Shown: positions 48,401-59,408 of the stretch, piece after piece
Position numbering within the stretch: position 1 is the first letter of the stretch
How the letters are laid out: each line of letters opens with the position of its first letter
Source of the DNA: Scenedesmus sp. ARA3
Lineage: Eukaryota > Chlorophyta > Chlorophyceae > Sphaeropleales > Scenedesmaceae
Assembly (NCBI GenBank): GCA_004335835.1
Contig: RWJK01001622.1
Coordinates: 42,013-106,012, forward strand
Direction of reading: 5' to 3'
DNA length: 64,000 nucleotides
The notes under the pieces: generated by a model
The model's input: only the letters and a program-made list of their open reading frames with translations
Database searches by the model: none
What the model was told of the DNA's origin: nothing
Program-made: the position numbers and the translations under genes

Positions 48401-51400
48401 CCGCCACTGCACGTTTGAACATAGTGACACCGTGCAGTGACAAATCGGAGCGCCACGATCGATTCATGTACCATGGACCCGCAATGCTATGAATGACATA
48501 TGGAGTCTTCGCATGTTATATATAATGCTATGACGTTGCTCATGGCCGCAACTGCAAGATAGAGTGCAACACAGCGCAACTCGGCACTGTTATGGCATTT
48601 AAAACGACCCTGAATTGGCGCTATGGCATGATCTGCTGCTGCACCTCTTCTTAGGCAGCTGCACATCTGCATGGTTGGTCTATACCCTGTTGCAACACAC
48701 ACAAAAACAAACAAAGCAAACGGCTGCCAATGCATGCAGAACACTGCTGCCGCCCCCGGCATCATGGTGATGTGTGCACAAGCTTGCTAGCGGACCATTG
48801 TTCCTGAATATGGGCAGATTTCAAATCACAGCCTGCGGCTCACATGTCAGCTGTGTTGCCCAACACTTGGCAGTCTGTCAGGGATACCTGCAGCCATCGA
48901 ACAAAGCTTAGTGGTCAGCACATGCATGTATCTGCCACTGCAGTATGGTGCTGGTGTGAGGAGCACACCTTCCAGTTTCCTGGCTACACTGCACTGCCTG
49001 CAGAGCGCGCTGCTCAATAGCATGCTCACTACCACTCTGCAAATGACGTGGCAAACGGCCAGGCACTGTGCACACCCACTATCCGCTGCATGCATCCCGT
49101 TGACATGGCGTTTTGTTTCCTTTTTGCAAACGGTTCACATCAGCAACCCACTGTGTGCTGGTATCCAGAACAAGAACAGGTGTGCAGGGGTAGCACCTGC
49201 ACCTCTAAAGTGCTGCGGCGCTTGCATGCTGGACCGCACAGCTGTGCAAGTGCACGCCGATCAGCCCTTTCATGTGCTTGCCTGCGCCTCTTTGCTCGAA
49301 CCAGACGTGCCAAGAAACATTGCCCTCCCATCGCCTGCCTGGTTGGAGGCAAATGTGGACCGCCGCACTTGCACATCCTGCAGTGGTGGTAGCAACCCGT
49401 GCACATGCAGATGTGCAGGTTCAGGAACAGCATGGTTGATTGTGATGGCTGCTTGAGCATAAGCAACAGTCGCCTTCAAGGCAAGAGCTTTGCTCTGCCG
49501 TGCTCCTTGAGCGAGGTGGTACATCCAATGTGAGCCATGTTTTTTTGCATTTGCACATATATCATGCGCTCCAGGCGTGCATTGCTGTAAGTTGCCGCCT
49601 ACAAAGCAACAATTCAGTAAGATGTCAAGCCAAGCACGACGTACATTTGAACCGTCCACGCCAACACAACCGCCCGACGTGGTTGCGGTGTTGCGGCTGC
49701 AGTTGCTGCTGTTGATGCTGAGGGATGCATTGTTGAACATGAACACTGCCGCTCCGTAGGATGCGTTGTTGTGGGTGAGAGTTGTGTCGCTGATGTCAAG
49801 AGTGCTGGTACCCCCAGCACACACTGCAGCCCCAGATGTGCTGGCTTGGTTGCCCCTGAAGGTGCAGCTGCTGACGGCTACACTGCCCTGATCATCCATG
49901 TAGATCGCTGCCCCATGTGTGGCGCTGTTTTGCCGGAAAAAGCAGTCAGTGAGGTTGACCTGCGGATGCGGCGCAACACCAGCGCAAATGCTTGTGTTGA
50001 AGGCATCTTAATGAACAGATGTTGTTAGTCTAACATTGCGCCGTGCATGGGAGGCTGCGTTCAGTCAGCCGCACACCCGAGCGCTGGCTGACAGCAAGCA
50101 CTGCATGCAAACTAGCAAGCAGTCCATGCTGCTCGATGCACTGATGTTCACAAGTTACAAGTCCTATGCATCACAAGCAAACAAGCCTGCTCGAGCCTCT
50201 GCTCCTCTGTATGTGCATTAGAGATGGAAAAGAAGGACAGGGACATGCCTGCTTACGGCTGCTGGGCACAAACAGTGTAGCGTCTTCTTATGCCTGAAGC
50301 ACTGCATGCTCACCTGTGCTTGCTGCTGCACTCTGACACCTGCGGCTTGGTACTGAGCTTTGTTGCGCTCAAAGGTGCTTGCCATTATGCTGGCCTGCAG
50401 CAGCAGCCAATATGTCGCGTTGTTTCAGAATGCCAGGCGATGTGCATACTCGGTCCAGCACATGTGAACGTGCACTGCAATCAGGCATGCTTCAAAGGTA
50501 AGGCATGAGTGCAGCGAGCTCATATATGTACTAGCAACTAACATGCAACTCTTCAGACTGGCGCTGTCGTACCTGCCCGTTGTTTACCACGTCAATGGCA
50601 GCTGCACTGTCTGCTGTGTTGTTGATGAAACTGCAGTGGCTGACGTACGCCTGCAGGCACACATACAAGCACACAAGGCATCAGAAAAAGCAGGGCCGCC
50701 TGTAGTAATGTTAAGAGTGGCAGCTGCAGTCATTCTTGGGACGATTGGGTTGCGGCCTTGCCTCGCGCTGACAGCCTGCAGCAGCAACAGCATGTTCATC
50801 CAGTACATCATGTGTAGGGATGTGCGGACATATAGACGTATAATATACGGAAGTACAATATACGGTATTATACGTCGTATAATTTTTGACAGCCTGATTA
50901 TACGCATAATTGGCGTATAGTTATAACATACGCTGAATACGCTGGATACGCGTATAAATACGTGTGTAATGGGCAATGTATACGTCATATACGCATTATA
51001 TGTTCACGATCCATCATATACTCAATATAAAAGCATAAATATCATACTATTTGTATAATATACGTGGTATTATACTAGTAACAGTAAGATAGTATAATGG
51101 GTATTTCTTACAAAATAATCCACTATTTCTGCACTCAGCTGGCAGCTGTAGGTGCTTCAAAGCAACGATATAATACTTGACAACATCCTCAACAATCCTG
51201 CATTGTCAGAATCATCATAAAACCCCTTGGTGCAGTATCAGGGTTTTTTCTATACTGTTATACGAGGTATAAATACGTGCATACGTGTTATACGTTATAA
51301 ATTATAGTATAGAAAGTAAAACTATACGTCCGCGCACATCCCTAATCATGTGGGCAGTGTGCAGTCTAAATCACACCTAGTGTGGTGACCACAGATTTCT

Positions 51401-51574
51401 CTAGTAAATCCTATTGTTTCTGCTGCAACACAAGGATGTGTGCTGAAGGCTTCGTTGCTTGGCAGCACAGCACGCGTGGAGGGCCTCACAGTGGCATTAC
51501 AGCAGACCTTCAAGCCAGCGGACGCCTCCGTTGCCGCGTTGTTCTCAAAAACACAGTCAGTGATGTTGGCCTGG

Positions 51575-51611
<37 letters not shown>

Positions 51612-52762
51612 TGGTGAAGTTTACAAAGGGCCGTGCCATGAAGTGAGGGAACTAGCGACTGTAATGGAGAGATGCCAGCTTAGCATCTTGAGGATAAATC
51701 GCGTTGTTGTCTTTAAGTCTTAGGCAACCCAAGCGTAAGACCCAAGGGCAGCTGCCGTGCAACTGAAGTGCGCCAAGCTGCTTGCTGCCGTCACTCAGAT
51801 GGTATAGCTACGTAGTGTAGTATACTTGAGCTGCACTTGCAGCTGCAACATACAGACTGTACTCCACTGCAACGCCAGTAGCCCTTGCCTGGGTGTTGTA
51901 CGACGCGTGCATGGCGCTCCTGCTCTTGCCTCTGTTGCCGCGGAAGGTGCTCCTGCTGACTTCTGCGCTGGAGGTGCCTTGTAGAATCAAACCTGCACCA
52001 TCTGATGTGGCGAATGTGTTGTCACTGAGAGTGGACTCCTGCACAGTAAGTTGGGCCTGCATCTGGGCCAGAATGGCAGCGACTGCTGACATGCTGCTGA
52101 ATGTGCTGTCGCTGATGCTGACTGAACTTTCATCCACTGCAAGCAACCCCACCCCAACTGGACCCACATGCCCACTAATTGTTGTGTTACTCAGCTGCAG
52201 CTCCGCCTGCTGCACCACCAGCAGAGCCGACCCTGCTGTGTTGCTGTTGATCTGTCCACCAACAATGCTGGCTTGAATGCGGCCACCAAACAGCAGCAGT
52301 GCTGCATCGTCCACAGAGTCTGCTGCGGCGCTACTAGTGCCCCCAGCATCAACCAGCTTCACCCCTTGAACCACAGGCTGCAGCAGCTGCAGCTGCAGCT
52401 GCTCCTCACTGCAGAAGTACAGCAGTGCATGCGAGTGCAGCTCCGGTTTGCCTGTTTCAGCGCGCTCCTTGCAGCTGCTGCTGTTGACCACTGTTACGCC
52501 TTTTGTATGCTGCTGCGTGTCGCTGCATGTGGGTGATCTTGACGGCGATTGGCAGAGGGCCATCTGGGCTGCTGCAGTTGAGGCTAGCAAAGGAGACGCC
52601 ATGCTGACCGTTGTCATAGCCCAAGATCAGCAGTGAACACTCTGCGTGCTGCTGCTGCCGCTGCTGAGCGCAGCATGGTGCAGTGCATATGCAGCACAAC
52701 AGAAGAAGGAGCAATGCAGCAGCAGCACAGGTCTTGGCTGTGCCTGCAGCCAGACAGCACAC
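45446..52762 (-). CDS. Pmp-like beta-helix/GCC/multi-pass membrane protein, near-intact paralogue
   Basis: The start at 52762 gives a signal peptide (AALLLLLLCCICTAPCCAQ). Exon-like blocks follow at about 52760-51850, 51576-51515, 50660-50565, about 50000-49600, about 49400-49330, 48891-48845, 48406-48292, 48006-47177 and 46922-45446; the last three have phase-consistent edges. The first ~1000 residues are short beta-helix-type repeats with alternating Ser/Asn/Thr and GGG or GAA turns (ANITDCVFENNAATEA, VSHCSFINNTADSAAA). A Cys-rich part follows (PDTCEPCLPGFYNLDPAAAV). The last exon (~490 codons) carries several hydrophobic helices and the family blocks KLMCHFTLAENF, SLNIDWPAPISY and VFGLFACIPLDRP. 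One extra base in the A4 run (TTTT on + at 52501-52504) shifts the frame in exon 1 between ITHMQRHAAAYK and GVTVVNSSSCKE. It may be a sequencing error or a true lesion. A MITE lies in one intron. The molecular role is unknown. Confidence 0.7.
50807..51352. mobile_element. 530-bp hAT-type MITE with 8-bp target duplication
   Basis: The element spans 50815-51344. Its ends are inverted: TAGGGATGTGCGGAC at the left and TAGGGATGTGCGCGGAC on the reverse strand at the right. It is flanked by a perfect 8-bp direct repeat, ATCATGTG, at 50807-50814 and 51345-51352. The 8-bp duplication and the TAGGG-type ends are typical of hAT transposons. The interior is A/T-rich, full of TATACG/CGTATA motifs and without coding capacity, so it is non-autonomous. 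It sits in an intron of the minus-strand Pmp-like gene. Confidence 0.93.
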
Positions 52763-53473
52763 AGAGGGTTATGTTATCCAGGTGCTGTTGCACATGACCA
52801 GGGCTGTGTTTCAGTCGCAACACGGTAGGCAGTGCACTATTGGTGAGCGCGCTATGTTTGCCTCTTTGTGTTCGTGGCAAGGCAGCGCAGCGTATGCGCA
52901 CCAAGTGAGCCAAACCCTACTTTGGCAGCCCTGGCGTCCATGTTAGCTCTGCCACGTGCAGACTCTTTTGGTCAAAGTAGCATCATCCCTGAACAAAGGT
53001 AGCACAGACTTCTTTCTTGCAGTGTAGCTTATGCGGTGTGCATGTGGGCGGGAACTGATGCTGGTCCATGGAAGGTCACCTTTGGGCTGTGCAACTGTCA
53101 CCGAGAGTGGCAAACTACATCCATCGAAAAGCCCTCACGATTCAACACAATCATGGTGTGAACAATCAAGTGCGCGGCGATCGGTTTCGAAGCAAGTTTG
53201 ACGCCGGCGTGTGAATCCGAGGAAGTTGGATGCAGCCTGCTATTGAGCTTCATGAGCGAAGAAAAGGCAGGTACACGAAAATTACTCGATGGCAAAGCGT
53301 CTCATTATTTATGCAAAACATCATGCCGAGCGATGCTGGAGGAAACCAACAGCATCATGAGGGCAGGTAGCAGAGTAGTCCAGATGGGCAAAGGCACTCT
53401 GTGACGCCGGCATACACCAACAGCAGCAAGGCACTCACCATGGACCCAAGCACAGAGTTTCGGTATGCTCCCA
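52763..53473. other. Intergenic region between PIG-A 3' end and Pmp-like gene start
   Basis: Both flanking genes are on the minus strand, so this holds the PIG-A 3' UTR and the promoter of the Pmp-like gene. No TATA box or repeat was recognised. Confidence 0.4.
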
Positions 53474-54366
53474 TTACGCAAAGCCTTGCTTGGAAGATGA
53501 GCGCAAGTTGTACCTCTTGCTGCCACTGCCTGCAGGAAGCTGGGCGTGCCCCTGCGGAGCAGCCTCTTGCTGCTGCATTGACCTGCCGGATGTACCTGTG
53601 TCCAGCTGCTGTTGCTGCTGTTGCTGCTGCTGCTGTTGTTGTGATGCTGGCTGCTGCACACCAGCAACAGCGCCCGCAGCAGCTGCAGGTTGCTGCTGCG
53701 TTGCTGCCTCCACGCCTGTCCAGTACTGCTGGCCATCCTGCGGCGGCTGCTGCCGTCGCCGCCTCACCAGCTGTTGCTGCTGCTGCTGTTCATCTGCACC
53801 TCCCAGCATCGTCTCAATGCCTGGCCAGTCAGCTGCATGCTCCACACTCTGCGCAGGCTGCTGCCACTCCAGCAGCCGCCAGAACCAATGCAGCAGCACC
53901 ACCACGCAGCAAAACAGCAGCCCAGCCCAGCTGCCGATGGAGCGGTAGCGCCGCAGCCGAGGCAGCAGCAGGTCCTGCTGTGGAGGAGCTGCGAGAGCTG
54001 CCCTGTAGACTGCCTCTGTGCGCTGCGCGACGTTTGGCCAGTTGTACATGGCTCGCACCTGTATGACCAGGGTGACAGCGGTTGACGAACAAAGCACGAG
54101 GGAACTTGCATGGGTAAAAGACATACATCGGGCTTGCTGCTAGGTCTGCATGCAGCAGTGCTAGCCACAGGGCCCCCAAAGAGAACAGCGCAGTAGACAC
54201 CTATAGTTTGCATCTGTTTACTTGTATTTATCACGTGGCATGCTCACCCGTGCATGCTGCTGCTGTGGGTCCAGCTCCGGCAGCAGCAGCAGTGCCTGCT
54301 CCACTGCTGCCAGCAGGTCTTCAGGGCTGGGCTCAGCCAGCAGCATCACATCAGGCGGCAGCACCT

Positions 54367-54405
<39 letters not shown>

Positions 54406-57400
54406 CACATATGTGGACATGGTGCACCTCGATGAGCATGCACGCAGTTGTATGTCACTGCCATGTACATGGCAGCACCGCACCATGAACGCATTACAAC
54501 ACTAGAGTTCAACAAAGCACTGTGAGTGAGAGTCACTGCTTAGGCACATACCTCCGGCACGCCTCCTACGCACGTTGACACCACCAGCAGTCCCGCTGAT
54601 GCTGCTTCCACAATGGCCATGCACCACCAACATCAGCATACATGCCATGCTGTGGCAACTTTCGAACACATCAGCACCTGGCAATGCAGAAATCAGCATG
54701 GCCGAAGAAAGGGCCATGCGCGGAAGTACCGATCACAGCACAGCAGCTAAGAAGCAGCATCCCCTGGCAATGCCATGCTGCTGATCTGCAGTGCACACCT
54801 CTGGCACGCCTCCTACGCGTGTTGACACCACCAGCAGCCCTGCTGATGCTGCCTCCACAATGGCCATGCAGCACAAACAACGGCACGCATGCATGCAGTG
54901 CTGTGCCCCCCTTCAACAACAGCAGTGGCGGCCTCCTGATGTCACCATGCATACTGAGAAGAAGAGGCACGCGCTCCAGAGCGTGCACAGCCAGCAGCAC
55001 TGCCTGCTCACTATGTGCTGCAGCTACACACCTCGGGCACGCCTCCTATGCGTGTTGACACCACCAGGAGCCCTGCTGATGCTGCCTCCACAATGGCCAT
55101 GCAGCACAAACAACGGCACACATGCATGCAGTGCTGTGCCCCTCTCTTCCCCCCCTATCAACAGCAGCGGCGGTCTGCTGATGTCACCATGCATACTGAG
55201 AAGAATGAGCACGCACTCCAGAGCGTGCACAGCCAGCAGCACTGCCTGCTCACTATGTGCTGCAGCCACACACCTCTGGTACGCCCCCCACGCGTGTGGA
55301 CACCACCAGCAGCCCTGCTGATGCCGCCTCCACAATGGCCATACAGAAGGCTTCTGTGAGGCTGGCATTGACAAAGATGTGGCCTTGCAGCTGCAGAACA
55401 AAGTGACACACACAGGTTTTTGTTTGCAAACACGCAGTGGCTGCAGTAACAGCGGATGCAGAGGGCTTGTGTAATGCTGGCGTTGACACAGATGTGGCGT
55501 TGCAGCTGCACACAAACATGAGAAAGTTATTTGCCAGATACCATAGTGGCTATTCCTAAAAAGAAGAGCTACACAGAGTGTGAGGTAACCGCATGGCAGC
55601 ACTCTCTGTAAGAACAGCATGTAGTGCAGCCAACGAGGAGGTTGTGCACATGCATGCGCACAAGCCCCTCCTCTGCATCTGTCACCCTCAGCAGGCAGCA
55701 CATTACACTCGCCACACACGCATTCCTGCACCTGCTGCAAGAAACCATACACACAAAACAACTGCCACGCTGATACTTCCCAACTTCACACCTCAGTTCA
55801 CACTGTGCGTTACTTTTCTCACCAGGAACTCCCTGGCGCGCTCGTGCGGGATGGCCCCTGCCAGCGTCACCCTGCTTGCCAGGCCCTCCTGAGTTATCAT
55901 CTGCTCAAGCAAGCCACGCTTTGGGCCATCACCACCTGCAGCACAGCGGACACATCAGGCAGCACATATACTAAGCGGCAGACACATGCACAAGCGCACG
56001 CAGTGGTGAGCACGACACAACTGCGGCAGACTTCATTAGATAGGCCATCACACATAACATGGCATCAGTGCACATGCCGCACAGTGCACTGGATGAGTGT
56101 GCGCACGGCACCAGTCAGGTTTGACGGTGCAGCACAACAGCAGCAAGGCGCTGGTGCTGGTGCACTGCTTCCCGAACGCGCCTACTAGCCGCACAGCACA
56201 ACTGACACAAATAATCATAAAGTTCATGTGCGGGTGCCTGTTGCAGACCTCTGGTGTAAGCAACGCCATTATGTCGATGCCCTTGCGGCACAGCTATGAT
56301 GTAGTTCACGTGCCCACCTATGATGAAGTTCACGTGCCCACCTATTTGAATTTCACAGGCTCACCTACGATGAAGTTCCCATGCTCACCTATGATGAAGT
56401 TCACGTGCGGGTGCCTGTGGCACATCTCCGGAATTAACCAGTGCCAGCATGCCCAAGCCCTTGCAGTACACCTATGCCACAGTCGACATGCCCACCTGTG
56501 ATGAAGTTCATGGTCCTACCTATGATGAAGTTCACGTGTGGGTGCCTGTGGCAGATCTCAGGGATAACAAGATCCAGGATGTCTATGCCCTTGCGGCACA
56601 CCTGTGAGTAAAAGCTGTGGTGAAGTTCCCATGCCCACCTATGATGAAGTTCACGTGTGGGTGCCTGTGGCAGATCTCTGGTATAACCAGCGCCAGGATG
56701 TCGATGCCCTTGCGGTACACCAGCCTGCTGAGTGCCACGATGGTGATGGGGCTGCCTAGGGAGTAGCGTGGCTGGTTGGGGTAGGGCTCAAATTCGCTGG
56801 CATCCACAGCTGCAGGCAGCAGGAGGAGCAGCAGCAGCAGCAACAACAGCAGAAGCAGCAGTAATGCTTTGGAATCTGGGAGCAGTGCTGTGTTCATTTG
56901 CCTTGGCCCCGTCCGCACAGGCATTGCCAGAGGTATGCTTTGGTAAGTGCTGGTTTGTTAACAATGGAAGTGCCACACCCGTTGCGCGGCTCACCGTTTG
57001 GTATGACTGACACAGCCGCAGGGTGCAAGCTGGCTCGCAGCACAGTGTTCTCCTTGCTGGTGTGGCTCACACAGATGGCATGCTGCACGTCTGCCAGCAC
57101 CGCCTTGATGAGCTTGTTGGTGGCGATGCTGGCAGCATCGGCAAAGCCAAACAGCGAGTGGTCGGTGAACACCACCTGCAGAGGCAATGCAGCAGCACGG
57201 CACAGGGCAGCATGCAGCTTGCTTGACATGCAATGCAGGTAACAGCAACGTAACATGCAAAGTAACATTTACAAGACCCTCCTGTCCTCACCTTGGAGCC
57301 CATGGTTCGTGCTTGTGCTGGCGTCTCCCCTCCCAGTGTTTGGTGGAGATTTCAGAGTTTGTTAGCTTGTGAAGCAGATGGAAGTAGTCGAACGAAGTGT

Positions 57401-58873
57401 GCTGAAAGCCTCGTGGCAGTGCACGCCTCATTGATCCAACAATGCAGCCATCAGCAGCAGCCGTCCACAGTTACAGCCCCACCTCGTATCCCATGGTGCG
57501 TGCCTGCACGATTGCCTCCCCTCCCAGCGTGCTGAAAGCCTGGTGGCAGTGCAGGTCCACTTAATAAAGTAACAGCTTTGCAACATCCCTAGTAACATGC
57601 CAAAGGCCCACCTGTCCTCACCTTGTATCCCATGGTGCGTGCTTGCACCAGGGCCTCCCATCTCTGCTGAAAGCCTGGAGGCAGTGCACACCACACCCAC
57701 AACAGCAACAACAATCAAAACGAGCCTGCGGCCACCTCACCTTGTAGCCCATGGTGCGTGCCTGCACCAGTGCCTCCCCTCCTAGCGTGCTGAAAGCCTG
57801 GTGGCAGTGCACCAGGCTGATGTTTTCGCGGATGCAGATCAGCCGCAGCAGCCTGAATGCGCCCAGCCACAGCGTGGGCATAGTGCTCTGCGCGTGGATG
57901 TGGCGGCGGTACAGGTAATACACCTGCGAAACATATCAAATTGAATGTGCCACATGTTTTCATTACGCGTTGAGCTTCTTGCACACATGCAGCTTGATCA
58001 TAGAGCTCTGAGCGTGGAAGGAGCGGCGGTACAGACAGTACACCTACGGGCACAGTGGGAACAGATGCAGGGCATTTTAGTGGGCGGCTGCTGCTGAAGC
58101 TGCTGTTCTGGCGGCTGCTAGCGCTGCAGCAGCAAATCCACCTGTTTTCCTGGCGCTGTTTTTCTGGCTAGTTCAGCTGCTGTTGCTCTCAGGACATGCA
58201 GTGCATTGCAACATCCAGCTACGCAGCTGTAACGGATATGCTTTCCGTGCCCGCTGCTTTTAGGCTGATTAACGGATACCGCTGCCTGCCTGCGGCATTG
58301 CTGTTTGAAGCCAGTGCATAGCGTGCCGAACCTTGAGGCCATTCGTTAGGTATCTCACACCGCCGCAGTCACCATATGCGTGTGTCATCACCACCACCTG
58401 CACAGGATGCAAGCCACTCGTCAACATGACAAGCATACAACAGATGCAGTCAAGTGCAGGCGTGCTGCTGCGGTGCCTTACGACTGCAATCAGTTTGCTA
58501 GGCTGCTGCTGCCACTGCTGCTACTGCTACTGCTGGTATGCTAGCTTGGCGCCTGACGCCACTATCGATTCAGCATACACCAAGCACAAGACGCTGCAGG
58601 ATGCAGCAGCAAGCCATTATTGCAGGCCAGGCAAAAAAAGCTTCCACCCTTGCAGGACATTCAAGCTCCTGCCCTTTCCTTGCACATGTGTCAGTTGGCT
58701 GTTGAATGAATGAGCATATGCCCTACCTTGTGTCCCTGGTTGATGAGGCACTGCGAGAGCTGATAGATGTGGTTCTCCACGCCACCAAAGTTGGGGTAAA
58801 GGAAGTCACTGACCATGAGGATGCTGAGGCGGGGCCCGCACCCCTGTCCTGCAAGCTGCTGCGTGCCTGCCAT
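53474..58873 (-). CDS. PIGA: PIG-A: catalytic subunit of GPI-GlcNAc transferase
   Basis: Nine exons join in frame to 559 codons plus stop: 58873-58727, 58397-58332, 57923-57741, 57175-56995, 56809-56639, 55935-55823, 55390-55274, 54364-54248 and 54058-53474. The protein transfers GlcNAc from UDP-GlcNAc to phosphatidylinositol, the first step of GPI-anchor synthesis, on the cytosolic face of the ER. Family blocks are all present in order: [83 protein letters not shown] and the GT4 EX7E motif in [11 protein letters not shown]-terminal membrane segment ([18 protein letters not shown]) follows, as in other PIG-A proteins. The tail after it is unusually long (about 115 residues), with poly-Gln runs. 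The gene is divergent from RPL19. Several introns carry tandem copies of exon ends. Confidence 0.95.
54552..55100 (-). repeat. Three downstream copies of exon 7 end (PIG-A)
   Basis: The exon end encoding [20 protein letters not shown] plus donor is repeated with junctions at 55032, 54799 and 54552, against the real one at 55274. The steps are 242, 233 and 247 bp. Much of the intervening intron is repeated too, and all copies keep a GT donor. Confidence 0.82.
55440..55510 (-). repeat. Upstream copy of exon 7 start (PIG-A)
   Basis: Before exon 7 ([16 protein letters not shown], start 55390) the minus strand has [16 protein letters not shown] with a similar CTGCAG-type context. It is a diverged 3'-splice-site echo. 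Confidence 0.7.
56215..56600 (-). repeat. Copies of exon 5 end, with a nested 24-bp repeat (PIG-A)
   Basis: The exon end [15 protein letters not shown] and its donor recur with junctions near 56520 and 56389, and more loosely near 56215; the real one is at 56639. Between about 56290 and 56400 the last ~24 bases (CCTATGATGAAGTTCACGTG on +) are further repeated at 24-bp steps. Most copies keep an AG|GTGGG or AG|GTGAG donor. Confidence 0.8.
57290..57690 (-). repeat. Three downstream copies of exon 3 end (PIG-A)
   Basis: The exon end encoding [20 protein letters not shown] and its donor is repeated with junctions at 57622, 57483 and 57292, against the real one at 57741. The copies carry small indels, so they are out of frame, but donors remain. 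Confidence 0.8.
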
Positions 58874-59408
58874 GCTGCTGCTGTGCCCTCGCCAGCTGCT
58901 GGGTTTAGAGCCTGCCAGAGTCCCCTAGGCTGCTGTGATGTTGAAAACTAGGGCATTGCGGGTCTGCAGCTGGTCAATGTGTCCATCTTGACACGCGCTG
59001 CGATGCAAGGCACTACACCCCTGGCCCTGGGGATGAGCAGGTCACCTCTGCCCTTCATGACACCAGGTGACTGGGGCGTGTTGGTCGGTCAACGAAAGAT
59101 GTAGGCGAGTATACTGCAGTGTTTTGCGATACAAGTGCTTGGATCACGGCAGGCGCGAAGATTGCTTGGTGTTGCTGTCTTTGCCTTTGAGAGTTCTGTG
59201 AAGCTGACAAGGCGTGAAACCTGTACCAAAAACTTTGAGAGACAGTAAAAGACACGGAACGCTTGTTTTCAGCTTGCGTAACCTGGCCGCAGCACAAAAG
59301 CCGAGCCCCAGTGCTTGAACCCCGCAACCCAGGCCAGTAAGCTTAAGCAGGTAGCTGCCGTGTAAGCGGCCCTCTTTCCTCTCTAGGAGTTGTCTAGGGA
59401 GAGTCACC
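58874..59408. promoter_or_regulatory. Shared 535-bp region between PIG-A and RPL19
   Basis: The start codons of PIG-A (-) and RPL19 (+) face away from each other across this region, which must hold both promoters and 5' UTRs. A pyrimidine-rich string CCCTCTTTCCTCTCT lies about 25-40 bases before the RPL19 start, reminiscent of the 5' TOP tract of translation-machinery mRNAs. That comparison is inference. No canonical TATA box was noted. Confidence 0.5.

Noticed and set aside
53401..54066. 221-codon plus-strand frame
   Set aside because: It is antisense to the last PIG-A exon, whose frame is supported by homology and splice phase.
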